Shown in pieces: positions 34,101 to 46,100 of a stretch of 64,000 nucleotides of DNA. Every line of letters starts with the position of its first letter. The first letter of the stretch is position 1. This stretch comes from Gnetum montanum (taxonomy: Eukaryota; Streptophyta; Gnetopsida; Gnetales; Gnetaceae). Below the pieces are notes generated by a model. It ran no database searches, had not been told where the DNA came from, and worked only from the letters and a program-made list of their open reading frames with translations. The position numbers and the translations under genes are program-made. The stretch lies in the NCBI GenBank assembly GCA_015680685.1, contig MNCI01018080.1, positions 698,122 to 762,121 on the forward strand, written 5' to 3'.

Positions 34101-37100
34101 GGCTGATTCTTTTCTGAATAAAGTTTACCAATAATTCCTAGCTTTAATGTCATGGGCTGCATGCTAAAGATCTTTATTACTTGATCAATATCAGAGTGTT
34201 ATGCAATTACATTGGAACCTGCTAGTTCTCTCTCACATAGCTAATCATTAATATTATAATTATTCTATCTCCTCAGGTTAGTTGGACTCGATTCTTTTAG
34301 TTTAGAAATCATTCAGTGCATCTCCAAGAATATATATAGTTATAAACTTTAGTGCAAATTCAGGAAGAGTGTTTCAATCTTCACTATTTTTATGGTACTT
34401 ATGTAGCGATGGCTATACGATGCCTTCTGTTTTATATATTTTTCTTTCCCTAGAGGATCTGTAAATTTCACTGTTCTTGGATTATTTGAAGCATAAGTTT
34501 CTCCTAATGAATTTGATGTATTTTCAGACGTCATTTTGATCCAGGGATATTTTATACCTTTACCACAGAATCAAGTAACAAATATTTCTAAGAAGATGGG
34601 TTTTATAATGAAAGTAGGCTTGGACATCCCTAATTTACTAAGAACCAAAGCAATGTTTATCTTTTGTTAGTTCTAATCAGAACAACACCAATAATTTGAA
34701 TCATTGACTTGGATTTCCTTTCTTTCTTTGTTACTGCCTCTCTTTGGGGGGGTGGGGTGGGGTGGTGGGGGTGTCTGAAGGCTTTATAATCTTGTCAAAG
34801 ACCTTAAAATGGTAAATGTGTCTGCTGAACCACATTCGGTGGTTCAAACTATAAACGATTTCTGTATCATGATCTTATTTAAGGCGTTTTCACTGGCGTG
34901 CTGCTTAACGTGAGTACGTTGCTTCACTTGAGTAACAGCCTTCTCAAGCATAGGCCATCTTGCTTTGCTCTACTAAAAGAGGTTTGAATGATATCATGTT
35001 TTCTATGCATGTTCCAATTATTTTTTTTGGAAAAACTTTCAGGAATTTATTATTGCAAAAGAAAAACTATTTACAGAGAGATGGGAAGGCAGAAGGAGGC
35101 CATCCCCAAGAAACCAAAACTTTGTAACCCAGAAATAGGGTGGGCTTCCCAGAAAAACAAAACTTTTCAGGCTGCATGACATTTGTGGCAGCACCAAACC
35201 AGACCCACAAAAGACAGTAAAAACTAACTAACTAAAGCATCAAGGAAACAATACGATGCCAAAAGAAACCAAGGAAAGACATCCAACGCTATAACCTCGT
35301 CCTTTCTGAGAAACCTGCTCACAACAACAAACAAAAACAAAAACAAGCCTAACCCAAAACACAAGCAGACATAAACAGACAGACCACCCCCTTCCCACCC
35401 CTAAGGGTGTCAAGGCATTTGGCCACAATGACAATTCGGAGTTAGCCGGGAATGTAGAGCATCTAGCTGTGCTCGATGCTTCTTAGAATCCACAAAGGCT
35501 GCCACCTCCTGGAAAAGTTTGAAGGCTTCCGCCTTCCTAGCCTGGGAAACGACTGACCTAGCCCCATTTGGGTGTAGTTTTGTGGAAGCCTGCTAGATAT
35601 GGTGGTGAAGCTTCTACCACGAAATCTCACAGTTAATTTGCATTTGCATATATGGGTATTTCCCTGCTTGTAGCCATGCAATGATATTAATCTTGTGAGC
35701 CCACGTTAACTACTTTTTCCATTCAATGTCCTCTTGAGACTCATGAGCTTTGTGCTCATCAGCTTCCCATTCTAGCACTTTCTAATGTCGCTCCTCCTTT
35801 TGTAGTTCCTCCTTGATATCCTTTCTAAGTTGCTCTTTGAGAGCAGCTTGCGCCTTGGCATCTGTGGCAAAGCTTTGTCAATGGAGGGCCTCGAGTTCTT
35901 CCCGGTGAATATTCCAATTATTAGTTGTCTTTGAAATCATGGTTTTTGCACACATGATAGGGTTGAAACTTAGTATCTCTTTGTTTCTTGAATGGCCATT
36001 TTTGCAACAAACATTACATGTTCTTTAAATTTGCAACTCAGTTACGTAGAAATGAAAATTTTTAAGTTGAAGACTTTGTTGAATGCTATCTACATACTCT
36101 ACATTTCTTCATTTTGAATTGGTTATGGCATCACACGTGTTTTTGTTGAAGATTTGTCATTTATTCATTGTTTCAATGTATCTATGTTCTATTGCTATGC
36201 ATCTTTTAGATACCTTTAATTTGTTTGACTAAACCATTGTCTAGTACATCTTCAATATTGCAAAGTGAATGAATTTCAATCGAGTTCCAAGCTTGGTACA
36301 ACAAGGTAGGTTTGAAATGGGAGTAGGGAACATATCGCAAGAGGTTGGTGGAGGACACGAGGTGGGGTGCAAGGGCGAATTGAGGTTGCGTGATGGGGGC
36401 CAGGACCACGGCGGAGCTGGAGGCGCAGGGTCTAGGGGCCTTGATGATAGTGAGGGCTCTATGGGGGCCTAGAGGAGGCCTCTTTGGGGGATCTTCCTGG
36501 ATGCTTGGAGATGGGGGTGTTGAGTCTGTTTCTAGGTTAGGAGGAAGTATGAGGTTACAGGTGAAGGGGTTGTTGCAAGATTGGTTGCACACCATGGAGT
36601 TGAGCTCGATTGGAAAATATGTTTCTTTTGGGTCTTGGCCTAGGCTAGATCTTATTAAGTGGTGGATGATTGCTTCTTGGGCTAGGGGGGAGGTCCAAGT
36701 TTAGTCGCTTGAGAGGGATCTACTCCTCTTAGTCTTTAAGTCCTTGAAGGACCATGATTGTGTTTTGCTGGGGGGCCTTTGGTTCTTTTGGGCTAGGGGT
36801 TTTGCCCTTATGCATTGGAGGCTTGGGGCGCATCAGGAGGCTAGTTTGTTCTCGCAGGCTCTGGTTTGGGTTAGGGTTTCCATGGTGCCTTAGGAACTTT
36901 GGACTAAGGAATTTCTAAAGGTGTTGGTAGGTCATTTTAGGGAGTTTATTTCCTTTGAAAAATCCACAACATCCAAAGAGAGGATGAGCTATGTGAGATT
37001 CTACATTTGTTGGTCCTTCTTGTCTAGCAACCTATTGAAGGAGGTCATACTTGACCTTCCTTTTGGGGAGGAGAAATTGTCTATTGAATACGAAAATGTA

Positions 37101-40100
37101 CCTTTTGACAGTCTGGTGTTGGCCCAGCAGCCATAGGGGCACTTGACGTCGTGCAGGACTTGTGGCAAAGGCATCCATGCTACTCAGGATTGTAGGGTGC
37201 ACCCAAGGGCCTTGGGGCTGAATGAGAAATTTGACGTTGACGGTTAGTTGTTGGTGGGGAAAAAGGGGTGGGTGTCCTCGTTGCCCTCTCCTCCCCTAGG
37301 CCATGGGGGGGAAGAGCCCCCTTGTGGGGTTGAGGAGGCTATTGTGGGGGTTGATTCTACCATGCCTCTTGGTCATTCTCAGGTGGAGGTGGTTGTGGGT
37401 GCATTGCAAGGTGTTGCTTCTCTTTTGTTTGGGGGGNGGGGGGACTCTTGCCACTAGGGGCTTGGGTCTCGGTAGTGTGTGGGACCACTTGGCCTCCTTT
37501 GGATCCAGTGGCCAAAAACATATTAAAAAAAGATGCTCATGGCTTTGTGGTTGCTGTGGAACCTTAGAAGGTAGGGAGACCATTTGAACAAGAGATGCGG
37601 GACAAAAACACGCAATTGGATATTGACCTAGGGTCTCAAATGACCCTAAAAGGGGTATACAAAAAATGGTCTACAAGTAGACCATGAAAATTCTATCATG
37701 GAATCGTAGGGGCCAGGGTACCCCCTACAAAAGAAGTACTCTCAAGGATCTAGTGCGTGATGAAGGTTGCTTGATGCTATGCCTCCAAGAGACCAAGTTG
37801 GCCTCCTTTGGATCTAGTGGCCAGAAAGATATTAAAAAAAGATGCTCATGGCTTTGTGGTTGCTGTGGAACCTCAGAAGGTAGGGAGACCATCTGAACAA
37901 GAGATGCGGGACAAAAACACGCAACTGGATATTGACCTAGGGTCTCAAATGACCCTAAAAGGGGTATACAAAAAATGGTCTACAAGTAGACCATGAAAAT
38001 TCTATCATGGAATTGTAGGGGCTAGGGTACCCCCTATAAAAGAAGTACTTTCAAGGATCTAGTGCGTGATGAAGGTTGCTTGATGCTGTGCCTCCAAGAG
38101 ACCAAGTTGCACACCACCAATTGCAATCTCCTACGATGGCAAGGTTGGTTTTCTTATTTTGTAGATTACTGGGGTTGGGTAGGAGTGTTAGCTACCCTCT
38201 CACAGATCCCCTTTGACATCATGGATGAGTTTGCTTGGAGTCTTACGATGTTCATACATGCGGTGGGACTCTTGGTTAAAAATTTGTATGGCCCTCAATG
38301 TTGGGTTGAGGGCCTCCACAAACTCCTCAGGATTGTTGGTTAGGTTCGCAACCACTGCGTGTGGGTACTTGTTGGAAATTTCAATTAGTGTTTGTATGTG
38401 TGGGAGAAAATTGGGGATGGGATTAACCCTTCGCCTGGAATCCATGAGTTTTTACAAATGCTTCAGACGTATGATCTCATTGATCTTGATATTCAGGGCT
38501 GTAGGTTCACCTGGAGCAATCAATGAAAAGGCAAAGATTGGATCTTCTTATGTATTGATAGGGTTTGGGTCAGTGCTAAGGTCTTTCTAAACCATGAGGT
38601 CGTGGTTAATGGCCACAAGTGGTGGGCTTCTGACAATTGTGCCCTTGTTTGCTCTATCCATAAATTGGACAAGCTTGCGTTGGTTCCTTTTCAATTTGAT
38701 TGCTTATGGTTGACTAAGGGGTGGCTATGCAAGCTGGTTAATGAGATCTGGGGGCACTATCCCACATAGACAGGTCCTTGGGATTTTCTAAAGCAAGGGA
38801 TCCTTCACCTCAAAAAACTATTCAAGAGCCTATAGACCTCAAAAAAGTACTCTTTTCGGAGTGCCAGGGTTGCCCTTCAACAACGGTTGTTGGATGTCTA
38901 GGTTAGGTAGGAGAATGAGGAAGCCTTGGAGGAGGAGGAACATGACTTACTGGTGGAGCTCCAGTTGTTGGTGGAGAAAGAAGAGCAGCGTTGGAAAGAA
39001 AGATCTACAGTGTAGTGGCTCTGAGAGGGAGATAGGAACACTTGTATCTTCTTTACCACTGCAAAAGCCAATAACCAAGCAAGATTATCCACCATATTCT
39101 TCAAGGATAGACTAGCCTACATGATTCGTAGGAAATTGCCCAAGAGATATAGAAGTATTGGGTTGGGGTTTGGATCGGGGAAGGTTCCTCCCCCCTATCC
39201 ATTCAAATTCAAAAGGTTATCAGTGATGAAGATAATGAACACCTGGTTGCCCCTATCACCATGTCAGAGCTTTTGAAGAAATGTCGTTCTCAAGGTTGGT
39301 AGGGCCCCTGGGCTAGATGGTTGGGCCACAGAGAGAGTGCTTGCACTTGGTTTGTTGGGAGAAGGTGGCTAGGCCTAAGCTTGCTGAGGGTTTGGGGATC
39401 CTTAAGTTTGAAGATGTCATCCTCATGGGACACCAAAGAATTATTAAAAGGTTCATGCATGATCATGGGTGTAGGCCTTAGTGGGTGTGCATCATGGCAA
39501 ACAAATACCAACCTTGGGTGGTGGCCTTTGGGGACTCATACATTTGGCAAAATTTTTGTAGCTATGCTCACAAACTAATTCAAGGGGGGATGATGGAAAT
39601 GCAACCATGGGAACTTATCAAGTTTAAATACCCTACTGAGGTTGGTTGGTAGTGCATGTAGAAGAGGTGACTTTTGGAGAAATTAAATGCTTCTCTTGGC
39701 TCCTTGCGTATGGCACGCTACTTGTTTGGGTATGCCTTAAGGCATGGGGGGTTATTAATGTGGACAACTGTCCCATTTGCAACGCATGCAATGAATCCAC
39801 ACAACACCTATTCATGTGTTGCCCTGACACGTCTGATGTTTGGTTAGCTGTTGATATCCCCTCAACTCTGCAAGTTCCTGGTGACTCACTTGCCACGATA
39901 GTGCTTTGGAGCATTTGGAAAGCAAGAAATGCAAAGATTTTTCGCTTTGTGCCCCTCCCTTCCTCCTGTCTTACTGTTGTTTCGGCCAAACAATTGTGGA
40001 AGGAAGCCACCGTCGCCATGGGGTTACCTCGATGCATGAACCAGATGTGGAAGGATTTCGCAACAATAGGAACTTGTGGGCCTTGGTCGTCTGGATGGGG

Positions 40101-43100
40101 TGGGAGGACATGCTATCATTGTTGGTGGGAAACCCAGATCTCATTGACATGAATTTTTGTAAGTGCTGGAGGGGAAATTCTACCACTTTCCGTGGGGTAC
40201 ACATCAATCTTATGTAGATTGATTTGGTGGGGTATCTTAGTGTTCTGGTGGCTAGGAAGGTCATGCTGCCGACTAAGCGGGGACTACAAGATGCGGAAGG
40301 TTTCTTTTGGGTTTTGGTCTCGAATATTTCCAGTGGGCAAGTTCCGAGGTTGGTGCTCCCTATGCTTTGGTAGGAGGCTGCGGAGTTGGTTGATAAATAT
40401 TTTGTCCAGTTGGAGAATGCATGGAAGTTGCAAGGCATCCACTTTGCATTTTTGAGGTGCATGTAGTTGGGTAGACCGGTTAACATCCCTAAGTTCTTTT
40501 TGGCCTCCCTCCAATGGGAATAGCATTTTGGGCTCATCTTGGCTCTGTGGAGGGTGATGCAGTCGACTGATTTGATGCCTATTTGGTCCTTTCCGTTCAC
40601 CGCTATGTACGAGCAATGCTGATTGGTGGAGGGGGCTTCTTCTTCCTTGGCCCCTATGTTATGGGCTGATGTTCTAGATTTGGGGGATGGGTCTACCTCT
40701 GCTTCAACTCCTCCTTAGGAGGTGGGAGAATAGATCCTCTTGGCTCAAGAAGCCCTATGCTAGGAGTTGCAAGCCAAGTTAAAGGAAGAGCTTTGCAGTA
40801 TGGTGGCTGAAACTAAAGCCAGGGTGTGAAAGGAGGAACAAGTGAAGTGGGAGGTGGAGCTTGTCAAATAGAGCCAAGAGGATTAGGCTAGGGCTCTAGA
40901 GGAGAGCTAGTGTTGAAGGGAAGAGGCTGAGCAAGACAAATGATAGAGAGAACAATGTGAAGCTGCCATGTGGAACGAAATGGAAGATTAGTTACGGAGA
41001 TGGATTTGGGAGGATTTGGTCAGGAAAGAGCAAGAGTAGAAGTTGCGCAAGGAGCAAGAGGAAGAGCAATGTGTTTGGGCCCTCCTTGAGGAACAACAAA
41101 TGAAGAATAGGTTAGATGTAGCTCATGAGTCTAACACTCACCGCTGGTTTAGGGAAGGGTGATGCTTTTATGTGGCAATGGGTATAAACATGAATGCTGC
41201 ATGGACTGCTTTGCGCCACCATATTCGAGCTACTGCAATTGAGTACTGCCTTGATAGGACCCAAAATCTTCTGCCTAAGGAAAGATAGGACAAAGGAGGA
41301 AAAGTACACAGAATTTCAGGATGTCGTGGCTTTCATGACTACCCAACATTGGAGGATGGTCCTTGATGGGATTCATTCCCAGGATAAGGCCATGTGCAGC
41401 TGCACTAGGCTGCCACATCATGTCTGATGTGGGTTTGTGTTGTTGGGGGTCTGTCTTTTGCAATGTCTTTGTCCGTGGTTTTTCCCCTTGGTAGGCTTGT
41501 GGTTCTAGGTTTCCTTGTGTGTGGGCTGGGGGAGTGGGTGGGTAGTGGTATCCTGTTTACCTCACCCCCTACTGATTGTACATATTTCCCACATCAATAT
41601 AACCTCATCCTTTTTCCCAAAAATAAAATAAAATAAAATAAAATAAAATAAATTGTTAAGTACCATATTAACTTGTATTGTAAAAGCGTGTGGGACAAGC
41701 AATAATGATAATGTTTGAGTAGCATTTGCTGGCCTTTTGTACTGAGATCTCTTTCAGGTTATGTATCAATCTGGTGGGGGAGATACACCTTCAGCTTTGA
41801 GAAGGTTCATTCTGAAAAAAGAGCAAGAAATGAGAAACAAATAATGCAGAAGCTAGAAGAAGAAATCAGAGACTGATTTTCACTTGGGCCAGCCAACAAT
41901 GACGAATAAAAATGGAGGACTTGATGACTGTATCAAGATCAGAATGGAATAAAATTGTTGCTGAAATAAACAGCATGAAAGCCATTGTTCAGGGTTTAGT
42001 TATGCAGATGCAAGTTTTGTCTCACCACTCTGCTGCACAAATGACTGAGCTGACTCAGAAATTTTCAAATCTTGAAAATAGCTTGCAGAATCTGATGAAA
42101 ATAAATGCTACAGAGGAAAAGTTAACTCTGATCCAATCCAAAATCAAGAAAAAATTCGAGGTTAACTCAGTTATTTCAGAAGCTATGAAGAAGGGAAAGG
42201 AAGATAAGAGGGAAAAGGCCAGGAACTTGTGTTTGAGGAAGAGAAAAGCGATAAGTACCTAAAAGTGCATTTGGTTGGCGTTCCAGAAACAGAAAATGAA
42301 TATCTACCACAAGAGATCTCTAGATTCTTCCATGAACAAGTGTCTCACAGAATGAGTTACGTCAGGCATTGAAGCTTTCTATGCTTTCAACCATAATTTC
42401 CAAGTTATAGGTGTTTGGGTTTGGAAGGTTTAAATTTAAAATTTTGAACTATCATATATCCTACAACTGGTTAGCTCATGTTGATGGGATGATGATGATG
42501 ATGATATCCTGCAAGCAAAGAAAAAAACAAGAAAAATAAAAGAATGACTACAAGGGATTTATTAGCCATTAAATGAAAGTATCTAAAGCTATGCATATGG
42601 TTAAAATGAATCAACAAACCATTTTAGTTACTAAAATGTAGCTGGTAAAAATATATGCATGCCAACAGGACGGAAGAAGAAATTTGTCTTTTTTTAACAA
42701 GCTAAGTGATACCAACATCATCATCTATTTTAGTTTGTCAGGAAAATCAGTACTTTAATTTTCTGGGAGTATTTCTGTAGTTTCATCTGTCTTAAACACA
42801 ACGAACACACTCCAGGCTTAGTGCTTAGTAACAACATTGAGAACTGCAAATTTGATGCAGAAAGATTATAAAGAAGACTTCTACTTATAGATGCCCTTAA
42901 AATTAAAGAAATGTGTCATGTGCTAGTTTTTGTCTTTGAAGATAGCCATTTAAGAAGCGTGCATGGCTATTTCATTTGCTAAGAGTCACGTTCTATTTTA
43001 CTTTTAGTGACGGTGTCTATCTTCTTTGGTCCATTCCTACCTGCCTTGAATCAGTCGCCTACTGCTACTGCCTCTATTAATGTCATCTTCAGTTTTCTGG

Positions 43101-46100
43101 AATAGTTAGTTCAAGATGTGTCCGTGTAATATTAAGTTTATTATTTGCTCCCATCGCCTATTATTCCTTTCTGAAAACTTCAACATACACATTACAAATT
43201 TATGATTGATACTTAGATACAAATGCAAACTACCCATATTTTAACTGCTTTTGTTTTTTAATGAATCTAAACATTAAGAAGTCAATGTACTTTCGGTGTT
43301 AAATGCATTGTTAACTCTTCTTATGTTTTCTATTTAACACATACACAACTTTTTCTCTATAATGTTTATAGATTTTACTTTCTAAGTAATGGGATCCCAA
43401 TTGATTTCAAAAGGGATTCTAATTTTACAGATTTCTTTATTGTGCTCCAAGCATAGAATGTTTAAACGAAGCCAGTCAATTTGATGAGATATCAGTGATG
43501 CATAGCTCACTTGGTTAGAGCATGTGGCTTGTGGTTTGCAAGTCACAAGTTTGATTTCAAGGGGTATGCCAAAATACATGCCAACATAGGGGTATGGTAA
43601 AAGTATATGTCAGGCTGCTATGGCATCAGGTAGCCAGCTGGCCAATCCTTTGCCTACTTTAATGGATCTGTCCATATTGATGAGATAGAGGCACTAAGAT
43701 GATAGATTTGATGAGATATTGAAATTTAAATATGGATATGTTCTAGTGTAACCTGATTTTGATTAGTTATTTTGAAACCTTGTTGTAGAAAGAAGATCAT
43801 TGCCAATTGCAAACAGAAAAGTGCAGACTTTATTAAAGAAATCTGATTGTAGTCATATTTGTAAAAATATCTAAAGCTAATGTTTCGACCGTTTCAGGTT
43901 GGAAATCAAATCCTGTTGAATTTGATTCGGTTTTTAACAGGAGCAGCCATACATTTGCTTTCGGAAGTCCTGATATAATTCCAATTTTCTGTGGTGCCTT
44001 ACCTCATAGCAACTGGAGCTCTTATCCACATGAATATGAAGATTTTGCCACAGGTTATGTTACTTGAAATTGTTGTGAATATTGTTTTGAATAAACTTTA
44101 TCACATGGTGATTATCATGTTTTACCGTACGACGTTGTAGAATGAATGGATTGTAACTAACAACATGAATACAGAACCTTTTCTGCATGGAAGAATTCTC
44201 ATGACATTCTACTGTAGATTTTCAACACCTACATGGGTTGCTGGATTTGCGTTTTATGTTACTCAGCAAAAGTCTATTCATTAATCTGATGAAACTGTAC
44301 AAAATTTTCTATACCAGTGCTTTTCGTATTCCCAGCTTCTTGACAGGAAAACAAGCAGCAAATCAAACTGAATAATTTTTGCAAAATGTGGAAAATAAAA
44401 TTCCCCTTTTTCTGTTTGAGATTCTCTTATTTTCTGAGTTTCACACGGTGATTCTTCATCTTTTGAAGTTTGATGGGAAAGGTACTGCAGAGACCTCTTT
44501 CAGCTTCTTTATTGCATATTTACCGTGTTACATGTTAAGCTTTTTGGTCTGATTGGTAGTGGCAGCTACTTTTTGCAATGACTGTAATCCCTTTCGTATT
44601 GTTTTGTGTTTTACTCTGTTTGATTGGCTGATTTCTGTAGGGGCAGAGATTCAGGTTTTTTCGGTTGGTGTTTTTGTTGGTTGATCATGATGCTGTATTT
44701 CTGAATTTTGCTTGCCTGTGATATATTTTTGGAGCTAGAATTTGTTGTGCCCAATCTCTAAAATACTCCAGCTTTTCTTTATTGTTGGTCGGATAAAAGT
44801 GAAGGACACATGTATGTTATGGTATGGTTCTCAGAAATTTGATCATGGCATTTTCTTTTATCGATTCTTTGCCTTTTTTCATAAATTACGTAATTGTGGA
44901 AATATTATGTATTTCTTGGGATGGCCATAAATATTTTGGTACGTAACCCTGGATTTACAAATTATAACAATTTTCTTTTGGTTCAGCGAGCTTCTAGTCA
45001 TGCATTTTTGGCTTATGGCCAGGGCATTATCTCATTATAGGAAATGTAATCTGCAGTCATTTGTGGCTTGTTCAATAGATTTGTGATGCTAAACAATTGC
45101 ATACTTTACTCTTTTATATTTCTAATTCTTTAAGTTTTGATGATGGTGATTAATTGACAGAACGTTTTGGATTTGCAGATGCCTCTTTTTTAGATGAATG
45201 GTCGTTTGATCACTTATTTGAATTGTTGAACCATTCAAATGAGGATGAAGTATTGAAACAACTTCTTCAAAAAGACAAAATTGTCTTCTTTTTACATTTA
45301 TTGGGTTGTGATACGAACGGCCATGCCCATCGGCCTTATTCGTCTATTTATTTGAACAACATCAAGGTTGTTGATACAGGCATTGAAAAAGTCTATAATG
45401 TTATAGAACAGTTCTTTAATGACAGTCAAACTGCTTACGTATTCACAGCAGATCATGGAATGAGTGACAAAGGTAGGTTTTATTTTTTCTTAATAAAAAC
45501 GTTTCAAGATTCTTAGTTTTCGTTAGCTTCATTTAATGCATTAATGAACTTTTGAATAACATCAATGAAGAAATTTTCATCTCTCTCTTTAGTTTTAGCC
45601 ATGTAGAGCTGCATGTCTGCATCAATGTATATCCAAACATCTAGTATTTAAAAACTTTCTAAATTTTCTCTTGTAATTAGCATTATTAAAATACCCTTAA
45701 AACAATTATTTTCTGTTAGTAATTAGTACAGTATTTCTACATCCTCAGCTTAAACAGGATCTAACATCCTGATTAAATGTATGCTATTCTTTTTTGGGAA
45801 AATGTCAGGATTTATTAAAAGACAAAATATTTACAACACAGTCCAGAGAGGCCATCAGTAATCAGAAAGACAGAGGAACGGGCAGTCTCAACCACCAGGA
45901 AACCAGCCCCACCAAAAGATTCCTAAAAATACCCATCAGTCCAGCAATGCCCCCACCCAGAAACACAGAGTCAGTAGCACAGTTATATAGGCCGCAGACC
46001 CCAGCGACCCATGTCGAGACCGCCACACCCCAGGTCTCCAGACACCAACCTCGGTAATTATATAAGTTCCTTTGAAACTCTGTAGACCTGCCCAGACAGA

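Larger units (their letters stand above)
36248..41652 (+). mobile_element. L1-like LINE family copy b, near full length, sense to PIGN
   Basis: The order is ORF1 (DUF4283-like plus zinc knuckle), ORF2 endonuclease, RT with a large deletion, zf-RVT, PF20167-like domain, coiled coil, degenerate J-like end, 3' untranslated region and an (AAAAT)n tail. A possible imperfect target duplication is ATTGTCTAGTAC (36236-36247) against ATTGTTAAGTAC just after the tail. It is the only copy here with both ends and the only one in PIGN sense orientation, in intron 2. Confidence 0.82.

Noticed and set aside
39971-40600. Minus-strand frame of 209 codons in LINE copy b
   Set aside because: It is antisense to zf-RVT and the PF20167-like region, which are readable on the plus strand and collinear with other copies.
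43497-43570. A functional tRNA gene in the SINE at 43493-43703
   Set aside because: Arms do not pair as a proper cloverleaf and the B box is mutated (GTTTGATTTCA); flanking target duplications show it is an insertion.
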